Below the pieces are notes generated by a model. That model saw nothing but the letters and a program-made list of their open reading frames with translations. It was not told the origin of the DNA and did no database searches. From Zantedeschia hybrid cultivar (lineage: Eukaryota > Streptophyta > Magnoliopsida > Alismatales > Araceae), in assembly GCA_030544215.1 (NCBI GenBank), contig JARZZO010000009.1, forward strand, positions 56,973,129 to 57,037,128: a DNA stretch of 64,000 nt, in the 5' to 3' direction. Position numbers and translations under genes: made by a program. Of the stretch, positions 54,298 through 63,762 are shown in pieces (position 1 is the first letter of the stretch; each line of letters starts with the position of its first letter).

Positions 54298-57200
54298 CTA
54301 AGGGTAGTATTTCTTAAGGTGTAAACCATTCCAGAGATGATTTAGCTCTTCTCCTTCTGCATTAACCAAACGATAAGCATTACCAGGATAAGCGTGCGAT
54401 ACAACATAAGGTCCTTCCCAGTTGGGTTGGAGCTTAGAACGCGGACCACCAGGTTTTACAAAAATTCTTTTAACGACCATTTCACCGACTTTGAACTTTC
54501 GTTCAATGACTTTCTTTTGATAAAAACGTGCTAATCTGTTTTGATAAACTTTTGCATGATTAGCAGCTGACCATCTTTTCTCGTCTAAAAGTTCCAATTG
54601 GGCAAGGAGTGCTGAACGATGTTCATCAATGGAGAATTCTTTGTTCAATTGTACTCTTAATGACGGTATAAGGATCTCATATGGAACTACCGCCTCCATT
54701 CCAAATGTTAAGGAATAAGGAGTTTGTCTAGTAGGCGTGCGGATTGAAGTTCGGTAGGCCCATAGAGCCTCAACCAATTTTTCTGGCCAATCTGCGAATT
54801 TGTTAGATTTACACGTCTTTTTGATAATTTTTATCAAAGTCTTATTAGTTGCCTCTGCTTGGCCATTGCCTTGCGGATAATAAGGAGATGAATGATGCAA
54901 TGCAATTTTATACCTGTTGCAGAGGTCCTTCAATTCCTGTGACACGAACTGCGGTCCGTTGTCGGTGACGATGGTACTTGGAATTCCGAATCTTGTGATG
55001 ATGTTCTTCATGATGAATTTGCAGACGGTTGATGCTTTGATCTCCACGTATGCTTCAGCTTCTGCCCACTTGGTGAAGTATTCCGTTGCCGTGAGAATGA
55101 AAGATTTTTGCTTGATGCCGGAATCTGGGTTACCAAGAGGTCCAATAATGTCGAAAGCCCACATGGAGAAAGGCCATGGGGAAGAAACAGGATGGAGTGA
55201 AGATGCAGGAGAATGAATTTTATCGGCGTGAAGTTGACACTTGGCACACCTACGGACATATCCTACACAATCTTCTTCCATGGTTGGCCAATAAAATCCT
55301 TGTCTAAGGATCTTCTTTGCTAGCATCTGTCCATTGACATGGCCACCACAAACTCCACTATGAGCTCCTTCCATAACCTTCCAAAGCTCATCTTCGTCTA
55401 AACATCTCAGAAGAACTCCATTAAAACCTCTCTTGTATAATGCTCCCCCAACTAGGGTGTATCGTCGAGAAACTCTCCTGATAGCTCTTTTCTCCTCAGT
55501 TGTAGCTTCTTCAGGATACGATTGATCTTCACAATATTTTGCAATTTCATAATACCATGGCTTCTGTTCATCATCCATCTCTTCTAACAGCTCCATCAAC
55601 ATGATTTCTCTTTTCTCCACGATACTTCCATCTTTGAATTTCTTCAGCAACTTCTCCTTAGTTCTAAGAAATGAAGGATCTTTCACGGCAGGTGAAAGAC
55701 GCCTATGAATTATGATTGATTCGGATTGCTTGCTGATAGGAAAATCAAGGGAAGATGCAAGTGAAGCTAGAGCGTCAGCTAGGATGTTTTGATTTCTAGG
55801 GACATGGACAAAGATCAATTTTGTGAAAAGCTTCGAGTAAGCAGAAGTAAGTTCTTGATATGGCTTAAGCTTGGGATCAAGAGTTCGATACTTGGTCAGC
55901 ACTTGGCGAAGAATTAATTGGCTATCACCTACAATCCTGAGTTTGGTAGCACCATGAAAATGAGCAGCCTCGAGACCAGCAAGAAGTGCCTCGTATTCAG
56001 CTATGTTGTTGGTGACTGGAAAGTCAAGCTGAAAGGCTTGTGGAATGGTGACACCTTCAGGTGATAACAGAACGATTCTGATACCCTTTCCATGAGAATT
56101 CAGAGCTCCGTCAAAATGCAGAGTCCACATATCATCTCTGATTTGATTTACGGACATCAGTTCCTCATCCGGAAACTCTGATCGTACTGGATCAAATCGA
56201 GGAAGGGGATGATGAGCGAGATGTTCTGCTATGGCATAGCCCTTGATCGCTTTCTGTTGAATGTAAATGATATCGAATTGAGATAGAAAGCTTTGCCATC
56301 GCGCTAACCTATCAGTAAGAACAGATTTCTCCAGAAGGAACTTAATCGGATTCATCCTAGCGATGAGATGGACTTCATGGGCCAGAAAATAATGCTTTAG
56401 TTTCTGAACAACCCAAACCAATGCTGCACATGTTTTCTCCATCGCCGTGTATCTCTGTTCAGCGGGGTTGAGAAGTTTAGAGAGATAGTAGGCTGCCCTC
56501 TCCTTTCCTTCTTCATCCTCTTGTGCTAGGACAGCCCCCACTGCATCATCCAGGACAGAAATATAAAGTATCAATAGTTTGCCTGGAGATGGTGGTCTCA
56601 AAACAGGAGGACTTGCCAAATAGTCCTTTAATCCATCAAATGCCTCCTGACACTTATCGTCCCAATTGAATTTGACTCCTGGCTTGGTAAGCTCGTAAAA
56701 CGGCTTACACCTTTGTGAGTGCTGGGAGACAAAACGGCGAATAAATTGTAACCTCCCGATTAATCCTCTTAACTCTTTCAAGTTTTTGGGAGGTGGCATT
56801 TCTTTGATAGCCTTCGCCTTATTGGGATCGATCTCAATTCCCCGTTTGCTGACAATGAATCCAAGCAATTTCCCTGAAGATACCCCGAATACACATTTCT
56901 TGGGGTTCATCTTCAACTGATACTCTCTCGATCTCTCTAATACCCTTGCCAAAACTTTGGCATGCTCAGCCTTCGTTTTAGATTTAACCAATAGGTCATC
57001 CACATACACTTCCAAATCTATATGCATCATGTCATGAAATATTGCCATCATGGCCCTTTGATAAGTGGCTCCAGCGTTCTTCAATCCAAATGGCATGACG
57101 ACATAACAATATGTTCCCCAAGGTGTAGTGAATGAAGTCTTCTCTTGATCCTCTTCTGCCAGCTTAATCTGGTTGTATCCTGAAAATCCATCCATAAATG

Positions 57201-58221
57201 ATAACGTCACATAGCCAGCAGTGTTATCGATGAGTACATCAATATGAGGCAATGGAAAATCATCTTTAGGACACGCCCGGTTCAAATCGCGGAAGTCAAT
57301 GCAAATTCTAACCTTCCCATCCTTCTTCATAACCGGGACTATGTTGGCCACCCATTGTGGATAAAGGACAACTCTAATGAATTTGGCTTTGTGTAATTTG
57401 TCGACCTCTTCCTTCATCTTTAAAGCCATTTGTGGGTGGAATCGCCTTAATTTCTGCTTGACCGGACTAGCTCCATCCTTTAATGTTAACCTGTGTTCAA
57501 CTAAAGATGAGTCTAATCCTGGCATATCCTCATAACTCCAGGCGAAAGTGTCCTTATAATCCTTAAGTACTTGTATCATTGCCTTTTCATCCTCTGTAGA
57601 AAGATTTTTACTGACGAGGACAACCTTAGGTTCGTCTTCAGTCCCTAAGTTTATTTCTTTTGTGGGCTCTTCGACGGCCGCTGAGGGTTCATCAAATCTC
57701 TTCACTCCACTGGCATACGCCTCAGCTGCGTCCTCATCATCTTCCTCATCTTCAACGATGGGGTCCTTTTCATGTACTAACTCATATACCCCGTACCCAT
57801 CATTGACTGACTCATCATCTGTACAATCTTCTGGCATCTGAATTGGATCTTCTAAAAGCTGAGGGATTAAAGAGCAAAAGGAACATTTATCAGCCAAATC
57901 CTGGAGGTATCTTACTGCAATTTGCCTACCCTTAGGCTTCCTAGACTTCCTAAACTGACTAACCTGCCTAAAACTAGACTTCCTAACTTCACTAAACTGC
58001 CTATCATAACCTAATGAAGATAAAGCAGGATGAAAATCCTGGGATACAGGTGGAAATACAGGGGAATCCTCCCGTGGGGAGGGACAGAGTAGATCTAGGA
58101 GAGAATCTTGACCGATGGACCCGCACGATGGGGTGTAATCGGACAAGTAAGATGTTTCCTCGATAATGATTTGGGAAGAATTTGTTGTAAAATTGGCGTT
58201 TTTTTTTGGACCATCGAGGAA
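54298..58221 (-). CDS. pol: Element E pol: RT, RNase H, archaeal-type RNase H, integrase (at least 1282 aa)
   Basis: The frame is open from 58221 (a stop precedes at 58222-58224) to the stop at 54298-54300. The first 200 residues counted from 58146 are an acidic linker. RT follows with catalytic YVDD near residue 378, then gypsy RNase H (about 520-640; its first Asp lies in an altered ISVLDDAVGAVL context), the second archaeal-type RNase H (WTLHFDGA near 673 to ILADALASLA near 786) and integrase. Integrase has an HHCC finger (about 920-965), catalytic Asp near 996 and 1061, Glu near 1095 (D-34/35-E) and a C-terminal GPY-like module. No ATG suits the start, so pol is probably reached by frameshift from the ORF upstream. 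It makes cDNA and integrates it. Confidence 0.94.
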   Translation of the reverse strand, partial: FLDGPKKNANFTTNSSQIIIEETSYLSDYTPSCGSIGQDSLLDLLCPSPREDSPVFPPVSQDFHPALSSLGYDRQFSEVRKSSFRQVSQFRKSRKPKGRQIAVRYLQDLADKCSFCSLIPQLLEDPIQMPEDCTDDESVNDGYGVYELVHEKDPIVEDEEDDEDAAEAYASGVKRFDEPSAAVEEPTKEINLGTEDEPKVVLVSKNLSTEDEKAMIQVLKDYKDTFAWSYEDMPGLDSSLVEHRLTLKDGASPVKQKLRRFHPQMALKMKEEVDKLHKAKFIRVVLYPQWVANIVPVMKKDGKVRICIDFRDLNRACPKDDFPLPHIDVLIDNTAGYVTLSFMDGFSGYNQIKLAEEDQEKTSFTTPWGTYCYVVMPFGLKNAGATYQRAMMAIFHDMMHIDLEVYVDDLLVKSKTKAEHAKVLARVLERSREYQLKMNPKKCVFGVSSGKLLGFIVSKRGIEIDPNKAKAIKEMPPPKNLKELRGLIGRLQFIRRFVSQHSQRCKPFYELTKPGVKFNWDDKCQEAFDGLKDYLASPPVLRPPSPGKLLILYISVLDDAVGAVLAQEDEEGKERAAYYLSKLLNPAEQRYTAMEKTCAALVWVVQKLKHYFLAHEVHLIARMNPIKFLLEKSVLTDRLARWQSFLSQFDIIYIQQKAIKGYAIAEHLAHHPLPRFDPVRSEFPDEELMSVNQIRDDMWTLHFDGALNSHGKGIRIVLLSPEGVTIPQAFQLDFPVTNNIAEYEALLAGLEAAHFHGATKLRIVGDSQLILRQVLTKYRTLDPKLKPYQELTSAYSKLFTKLIFVHVPRNQNILADALASLASSLDFPISKQSESIIIHRRLSPAVKDPSFLRTKEKLLKKFKDGSIVEKREIMLMELLEEMDDEQKPWYYEIAKYCEDQSYPEEATTEEKRAIRRVSRRYTLVGGALYKRGFNGVLLRCLDEDELWKVMEGAHSGVCGGHVNGQMLAKKILRQGFYWPTMEEDCVGYVRRCAKCQLHADKIHSPASSLHPVSSPWPFSMWAFDIIGPLGNPDSGIKQKSFILTATEYFTKWAEAEAYVEIKASTVCKFIMKNIITRFGIPSTIVTDNGPQFVSQELKDLCNRYKIALHHSSPYYPQGNGQAEATNKTLIKIIKKTCKSNKFADWPEKLVEALWAYRTSIRTPTRQTPYSLTFGMEAVVPYEILIPSLRVQLNKEFSIDEHRSALLAQLELLDEKRWSAANHAKVYQNRLARFYQKKVIERKFKVGEMVVKRIFVKPGGPRSKLQPNWEGPYVVSHAYPGNAYRLVNAEGEELNHLWNGLHLKKYYP

Positions 58222-58754
58222 TTAAACATGAAGCAGGAGTGAATACGAATGGGAGAAGAATCGGACGGAGGAAGCGGCACCAAGGCCAGAGGATTAGGGG
58301 GATCATATAGTAATATGTCCCAGATCAGATCATACATCCTCTCTAGGTCGAGAGGAGGTTGTGGAATAAAGTCCCGAGGGGACAGAGTTATCATAATGGG
58401 CGGAGCCCGTGGAATATCTTCAATTATGACCCGCGACCAAGTCGGGGTCAAGAGTAGTGTACGAAAAAGAGTGTGGAGCATGAAGACATGTGAAGGATAT
58501 GTCCCCCTCCAGAGCAGATCTGTTGTATAACCAGCTTCATAGGGGTCATCTGGCTCCCCTTCATCAGTTTGTTCGGACAGCAGTATCCGCTTGTCAAAGA
58601 TTACGCCAGGGCTTTCAATTAGTTCGTCGATCTGCGGTGGCCACTTGGGTTCTGCAGGATCCAGAAATAGTCTGTTCAGTGCTGTATATAGGTCCCTCAG
58701 GTCGAACCATCTGTACCATTCGCATTCAGGGTCATGGAATTTCCTCCTCTTCAT
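58095..58754 (-). CDS. Element E middle ORF between gag and pol (220 aa, uncharacterised)
   Basis: The ATG at 58754-58752 overlaps the gag stop TGA (58753-58751) as ATGA. The frame opens upstream at 58826, so it could also be entered by a shift from gag, but no slippery site is visible there. It stops at 58095 inside the start of pol. It is acidic and proline-rich with several tryptophans (WYRWFDLRDLYTALNRLF near its start, LLYDPPNPLALVPLPPSD near its end). I do not recognise a domain. Its second half overlaps the pol frame with an A9 run at 58199-58207. Likely a linker protein or the N-terminus of a gag-pol product. Confidence 0.7.
   Translation of the reverse strand: MKRRKFHDPECEWYRWFDLRDLYTALNRLFLDPAEPKWPPQIDELIESPGVIFDKRILLSEQTDEGEPDDPYEAGYTTDLLWRGTYPSHVFMLHTLFRTLLLTPTWSRVIIEDIPRAPPIMITLSPRDFIPQPPLDLERMYDLIWDILLYDPPNPLALVPLPPSDSSPIRIHSCFMFNSSMVQKKTPILQQILPKSLSRKHLTCPITPHRAGPSVKILS
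58199..58207 (-). promoter_or_regulatory. Candidate -1 frameshift site (A9) between the middle ORF and pol
   Basis: In the middle ORF frame the minus strand reads CAA AAA AAA ACG, giving the slippery heptamer A-AAA-AAA (58206-58200). The pol frame is -1 relative to it and opens only 14 nt upstream. This is the geometry of retroviral frameshifting. No obvious downstream pseudoknot was seen, and an indel in the homopolymer is an alternative. Confidence 0.6.
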
Positions 58755-61700
58755 AGCCGCAGAGCCTCCAAGGATTGGTACGTAAGTAGTTCGGAACAAT
58801 GTCTGGCCAAATCCCTCCCATATATGTCATGGAAGTCAAAACATGAAGTAATGACCACCATGTTGTCGTGGCTAAGTATGGGCCATTTCACAAAATGTGT
58901 ATATAGAGTCCATGTTAAGGGATCTCGGCCTTCTTTCAGTGGTGTGGACATTGTTTTCAAGATTTCTTGACCATCTTCTTGCTGAACCCTGTCTTGCTTC
59001 AGTTTCCTCGGCCTATATCCCAGACCGCTTCCAGGTACTGCCCGATGATCTCTAACAGGAGTGGTCCTGCCTTGCAACTGTGTGCCCAGACCTTTCCCAG
59101 GCTTGTAGCCGTTCTTCATCATGATTCTCCATCCCGGGGTACTCATGCACTTCCCCCTTTTGATAGCATTTAATGGGTATGGAGAAATGGTAGCGGCTTT
59201 CAAAGGATCAGCCACTGGACGGTAGACCTGTAATATCGACAGAAAAGGTTGTCGGCCAGGTAAAACAGCAGATTTAATATTCAATGTATGAGCAGCAGCA
59301 AGGATCGGCATGCTCGTCACTTTAATAATTCGTCCTTTATAAGGGAATTTGAGGCATTGGTGATTCGTAGAAGGAATCGCCTCAAGAGTTTTGATATAAG
59401 GACGTCCCAGAATGGCATTTATGGAAGGGTCGATTTCTAGAATATGAAATTCGACCTCTGCATGACTTACTGGACCTAACTCCACCTTTAAATAAACCAT
59501 TCCCTGAGGGGAACGGGTAGAATTGTCATATGCCGTAACTGAGATGGGGCTAGGCAGCCATTTCTCCTTGGGCACACCGCATAGCTCCAGGGTCTTCGGA
59601 GGTAAAACATTAATTGAAGCCCCTGTATCAACCAGGCATGCATCCACGGCCTTTTTGCAGATATTGACCGTGATGCTCAGAGCCATGCTTCTGGCGGCTG
59701 GCGGTGCTAGTTCCGATGTGTGAAATGTAATTGAGGGCTGATCCCCCTGAGGAACTAGTAGTGCTGCAATTTTCTCTACCGGCACGTCTTCATTAACTAT
59801 CACCTTCTGTAGGTATTCCATTAAGGCTTCTTGGTGAATTTTGGACCTTTTAATCAATTCCAGTACAGTGATCCGTGCCGGTGTTCTGTCCAGATGTTTC
59901 AACAAGTCGTATTGAGTGCCTGGTGCACTCTCTTCATTATGGGCTTCCTCAGTCTGCTGTGATGGACCGTCTCTGACTGTGGACTGAGGAAAGACCTTGT
60001 TGAAAATCCTTCTACTCCGGAGCGCATGTTCCTCGACCGTGGAGGATCCGGGTGACACCTTGAGTACTGCAGAGTCGGGTGGCGTAAGCGGTGCGGAGGG
60101 TTGATGCGCAGGTGGTGGCGTTGGGTTAGGTGGTGATGGCGTAGGGTTAGATGGTGATGGCGCGGTGCGGATTAAAGGCCTAGATGGTTGGATGGTAGAT
60201 GGGTAAGTGGTTGGTGAAGTGGGGAATGGTACGCGTAGTAACGGTTTGGATGGTTGGGGCATATCTGGGCAGGTGGTAGTGGTAGCGGGTGAAGTAGGAA
60301 ATGGTACGCGTAATAATGGCCTAGATGGTAAAAGGGGTGCGTTATTGGTTTGCGGAGAGGTATATGATGGAGGCGTAGGAGTGCGGGGCGCGATGGGTCT
60401 AAGGAAGGTGGGTAGTGGTAGTGGGTTATTGGGTGCGGGCGAGTGATATGTGGGTGTGGGTAGAGGGGTGATGGTGACGGGTTGTGGTCTGGGTATGTGG
60501 ATGGTGCGGCGTGGTAGTCGCTCTGCGGTACTTTGAACGTGACCCGTTGAATAAAGAGAGGAAGAGTCCTCTATCCTCCATTGTTGCCCACGACCAGCCT
60601 CAGACTGGCTGTTCGTTAGAATGGGAGCAACCTGGTTCTGGTTCTGGTGCTCCGGGAGTGGATTCTGCACTATGCCCATGTTGGGTGGTGCTGCTGCTTG
60701 TGCCGGTGGTCTTGCTTGCTGCTGCTGCTGCTGTTGCGGTCTTCTCGCCTTCAGGGCTGTTATGTATTTCTTCATTTCCTCCCAGTCTATGCCGCCCTGC
60801 TCGTTGAGATCATGAATGTAATCTCTGAATTGGAAGTAGGTGTCAATGGTATGCCCAGGTTGCCTATGGAAGTAGCAATACCTGGACGTATCGGCATTTT
60901 GAGGCCAGACGGGCTTTTCCCTTGGCAAAACTAAGGCGTTGGCCGCCATTAAAGCACTGAAGATATCGGCCAAGGATTCTGGGAGAGCCGGGTATTCTGC
61001 CCTCTTCGGGCCTGGAGGTCTCCTCTGCTGGTTGTAGTCACCAGGAGGAGGGACATTGTGGTACGCCGGCGGTGCGCGTGGCTGGTACTGTGCCTGTTGC
61101 TGGTGCTGATACTGCTGCTGCTGGGGTTGCTGGTACTGCTGTTGCCGTTGCGGCTGTTGCTGTAGCTGTTGCTGGTTCTGATTCTGATTCGGCTGCTGGG
61201 GCCGCTGATACTGTTGTTGGTACTGGGGGTTCTGCTGCTGTCTGTACCCTTGCTGCTGTGGCCTCTGGTACTGCTGCTGACTCCTCACGAACTTGGGCGA
61301 GTTATTGTTCATGGTACTCACTTGCTCATGAGAGAGCGTGCCCTCGGTAGTCGGACCTGTGCTGGAAGAGTTCGGCACTGCAGGCTTCCGAGGCGGAGGC
61401 CTGCTAGGTCTATGAGGATCAAAGACGCTAGAGAATGTAGCGTCCTTGAAAGCATTCTGGCAGTACCGTGCTCTTTCATAGAGCTCTGCCATGTTAGTCA
61501 AATTGTTCAAGGAGAGGACGAGCTTGAACTGGGGGGTGGCGTTAGAAATTAACATTTTCACTTGTTCAGATTCGGACAAGTGATCCTTCACTTTTTCAGC
61601 CAGACCCCGCCACCTGTCAGCAAAACTGACAAACTCCTCATCAGGTTTCATCTTTTCTGCAATAAGGTCCGTGATAGACAAGGAGGGTGCAACTCTGTCC

Positions 61701-62599
61701 TGGTATCGTTGAATGAATTTGCGTGAAACGATACCGTAATCTTCTACTTCTGAGGGTTCCAGGGAAAAGAACCACTCGAGGGCTGGTCCCTCTAGAGATC
61801 TCCTGAACAAGAAGGCCAACGACCTCTTATCATTCTCCCAGAAAGAGGATTCATACATGAACTCCTTCAGATGTGTGAAGGGGTTACCAGTACCGTTGTA
61901 CTTTCGGTACACTGGCATTTCAGAGGGTGGCAGATGAAATACTGGCAGACTCGGTAGACTGATCTCTAGCACAGCTTTGACTCCCATCATTTTCTGGAGG
62001 TTATTAAATTGCTCATCCATACGCTCCATTTTGGCCAGCAGCGTTTGTGTGGTCAGATCTGTTTGAGGAGGAGGAGGAGGAGGAGGTACTTGATAGGCCT
62101 GCTGCCTAGAGTACGTTGGGCAGGGTGGACAATAGAGGGGAGGTCCGGCAGCGCTTCCGCCATGCCCGAGGGCATTTTGATAAGTAGGCGTTTGCGGTCT
62201 AGCCGGTTGCCTAGATGATGAAAGCTGTGGCCCAGCTGGCCGAGAAGTAATATGAAGGCCCTCCATGGCCTGATGGATATAAGGAGGAGGAAAAGAAGGT
62301 TGCTGAGGAACAGCAGGGGGAGCCACAGGGTTCGGCTCGGCAGGCTGCATAGGTGCCTTCCCCTTCAAAATAGATTGGATCGCCTCGAACTGCTGAGGGT
62401 CCAGTCGGGAGGCAAGAACTCCCAGGGCATTGATGAGATCCGTAGGATCAGCGGGTGAGGGATGATTCTGATTCATGTCCCCCTCAAGATCAGGATTTGG
62501 GATCGCATATTCATGCGGAAGAGGATCAGGATATTGATCACGTGGAGGCAAAAGAGGTGTCCGAACATTCCATCTAGACGATACGGAATGGGGATAGAA
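58751..62599 (-). CDS. gag: Element E gag, protease and G-patch polyprotein (about 1266 aa)
   Basis: Open from 62599 to the TGA at 58751-58753. The first in-frame ATG is 62476; an alternative N-terminus lies in another frame (62473-62787). Numbered from 62551, it has a capsid-type gag domain (about 207-370), a Gln/Tyr-rich disordered stretch (about 417-497), a degenerate CCHC finger (CYFHRQPGHTIDT near 557-580), a proline-rich region (640-830), an aspartic protease with DTGAS near 973 and ILGRPYI after it, then a G-patch (GYKPGKGLG near 1147). Gag forms particles and packages RNA, the protease matures the polyproteins, and the G-patch may bind RNA or RT. It is coupled to the next ORF by ATGA. 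Confidence 0.92.
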   Translation of the reverse strand, partial: FYPHSVSSRWNVRTPLLPPRDQYPDPLPHEYAIPNPDLEGDMNQNHPSPADPTDLINALGVLASRLDPQQFEAIQSILKGKAPMQPAEPNPVAPPAVPQQPSFPPPYIHQAMEGLHITSRPAGPQLSSSRQPARPQTPTYQNALGHGGSAAGPPLYCPPCPTYSRQQAYQVPPPPPPPQTDLTTQTLLAKMERMDEQFNNLQKMMGVKAVLEISLPSLPVFHLPPSEMPVYRKYNGTGNPFTHLKEFMYESSFWENDKRSLAFLFRRSLEGPALEWFFSLEPSEVEDYGIVSRKFIQRYQDRVAPSLSITDLIAEKMKPDEEFVSFADRWRGLAEKVKDHLSESEQVKMLISNATPQFKLVLSLNNLTNMAELYERARYCQNAFKDATFSSVFDPHRPSRPPPRKPAVPNSSSTGPTTEGTLSHEQVSTMNNNSPKFVRSQQQYQRPQQQGYRQQQNPQYQQQYQRPQQPNQNQNQQQLQQQPQRQQQYQQPQQQQYQHQQQAQYQPRAPPAYHNVPPPGDYNQQRRPPGPKRAEYPALPESLADIFSALMAANALVLPREKPVWPQNADTSRYCYFHRQPGHTIDTYFQFRDYIHDLNEQGGIDWEEMKKYITALKARRPQQQQQQQARPPAQAAAPPNMGIVQNPLPEHQNQNQVAPILTNSQSEAGRGQQWRIEDSSSLYSTGHVQSTAERLPRRTIHIPRPQPVTITPLPTPTYHSPAPNNPLPLPTFLRPIAPRTPTPPSYTSPQTNNAPLLPSRPLLRVPFPTSPATTTTCPDMPQPSKPLLRVPFPTSPTTYPSTIQPSRPLIRTAPSPSNPTPSPPNPTPPPAHQPSAPLTPPDSAVLKVSPGSSTVEEHALRSRRIFNKVFPQSTVRDGPSQQTEEAHNEESAPGTQYDLLKHLDRTPARITVLELIKRSKIHQEALMEYLQKVIVNEDVPVEKIAALLVPQGDQPSITFHTSELAPPAARSMALSITVNICKKAVDACLVDTGASINVLPPKTLELCGVPKEKWLPSPISVTAYDNSTRSPQGMVYLKVELGPVSHAEVEFHILEIDPSINAILGRPYIKTLEAIPSTNHQCLKFPYKGRIIKVTSMPILAAAHTLNIKSAVLPGRQPFLSILQVYRPVADPLKAATISPYPLNAIKRGKCMSTPGWRIMMKNGYKPGKGLGTQLQGRTTPVRDHRAVPGSGLGYRPRKLKQDRVQQEDGQEILKTMSTPLKEGRDPLTWTLYTHFVKWPILSHDNMVVITSCFDFHDIYGRDLARHCSELLTYQSLEALRL

Positions 62600-62787
62600 C
62601 TACGGGAGGCATCAGCATCTCTCCCACTCTCATAGTTGTACTCAGGATCCCGAGGGGCATTAGCATCTCCCTCGTAATTAACCATGGCGTCTGGAGCCAC
62701 ACTCAAGTCCCTACCTGATCGTAGCAACATGATGCTAGATTCCCTTTTCAAAGATTTAATCAAACAAGTTGTACAGAGATTAATCAA
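62473..62787 (-). pseudogene. Element E gag N-terminal extension in another frame
   Basis: The frame contains MLLRSGRDLSVAPDAMVNYEG (start near 62730), typical of a Tat gag N-terminus. Its downstream part runs into nonsense relative to gag, which continues in a neighbouring frame from about 62599. A 1-nt indel between about 62550 and 62600 would explain this. Alternatively gag starts at 62476 and this is a leader remnant. Confidence 0.55.
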
Positions 62788-63737
62788 ATAAGTGGATGCT
62801 TAACGTGATTTTAGGATTCCTTGTTGAGTTATTTGGATTGGATTAAACCACAATTTCGCTCAGGGAAAGGATCCTAGTTTCAGTTCAATTTCCACCGTTG
62901 TTCTCTAGGGCTTTCTCTCACAACGCTTTCAGAATCTAACCAGGACTTCAATTGGTACAACCAGCCCGATGATCAAGGAGGAATACCTTGATTTTGGGGA
63001 CTTATGGAGGTCTCAACGTCAACTTCTCTAGTCTGATCAAGGGACCAACCCAATCAGAGAGAGTTGCTGACGTCGAGTAATGTGTTCCTAAGAAGAGGAG
63101 GGTATTAGCCTCAATGCGTATGTCCTGTGGCCTGGATGGCCTCTAATGCTTAGTAAGTAATGGGTAGCTAGCACTCAAAACACAGAAATCTGGAAACTGA
63201 AAAAGATTAAGAAACTGTCTGAATCGCGTCGATGGTAGTCGACGCTATTCAAAACAGAACTTAATTTTTCGCAGAAGCAGATGCAGACAACAGAGAAACT
63301 GTGAAGCCTGAAAGGCGTCTAGGGGTGTTGACGCGGTTTTAAAACGCGTCAGCGATCCTGGACGCTTTTCAGTTCGCAGAAACAGTTTTCCAGGAGGATT
63401 TTCTGGGTTGAATCCTCCTTAAACAAGATAAAAAGCAGTAAACAATCGACTCATGCAAAAATTTTTAGTTGCAGATTTTAAACAGGATGATTTACTAACT
63501 AAACAACTAGAAAAACAATCAATCACACATCATTTTTATCACAAAAACAGCTTTTTGAATTAATCAAGGGGAGGGCAAGATCTTGCCACTGGGATGTGCA
63601 CGTGGTGCACGAGGGAAATTAATTAAACTAAACACTCACCAATTGGTGAGGACGTGTCCAGAGACACAAATGGTGCACGTGGGTGCCCGATATGATGATA
63701 GCAAGAACAAAAAGAAACTAAAAGATGGCGAGACCAA
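62788..63737 (-). other. Leader of element E
   Basis: Between primer site and gag. It holds three spaced palindromes (63225, 63314, 63345), T-rich patches and a palindromic GTGCACGTGGTGCAC at about 63596-63610. No convincing protein signal. Confidence 0.75.
63225..63366. repeat. Three spaced palindromes in the E leader
   Basis: Half-sites CGCGTC 63225, GGCGTC 63314 and CGCGTC 63345, all with a 10-nt spacer and GACGC. The last two are 31 bp apart, the same pair distance as in the chromovirus LTR. Confidence 0.9.
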
Positions 63738-63755
63738 GTCCCACCGTGATCGCCA
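63738..63755 (-). other. Primer binding site of element E
   Basis: On the minus strand TGGCGATCACGGTGGGAC begins 7 nt after the LTR end, the TGG expected opposite a tRNA CCA end. The tRNA species was not identified; the truncated copy at 51168-51176 shares its first nine bases. Confidence 0.65.
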
Positions 63756-63762
63756 AAAAAGC

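Noticed and set aside
60200..61552. Several + strand open frames opposite E gag
   Set aside because: They mirror the Pro/Gln-rich gag codons (poly-Leu, poly-Ala and poly-Val translations), a typical antisense shadow.
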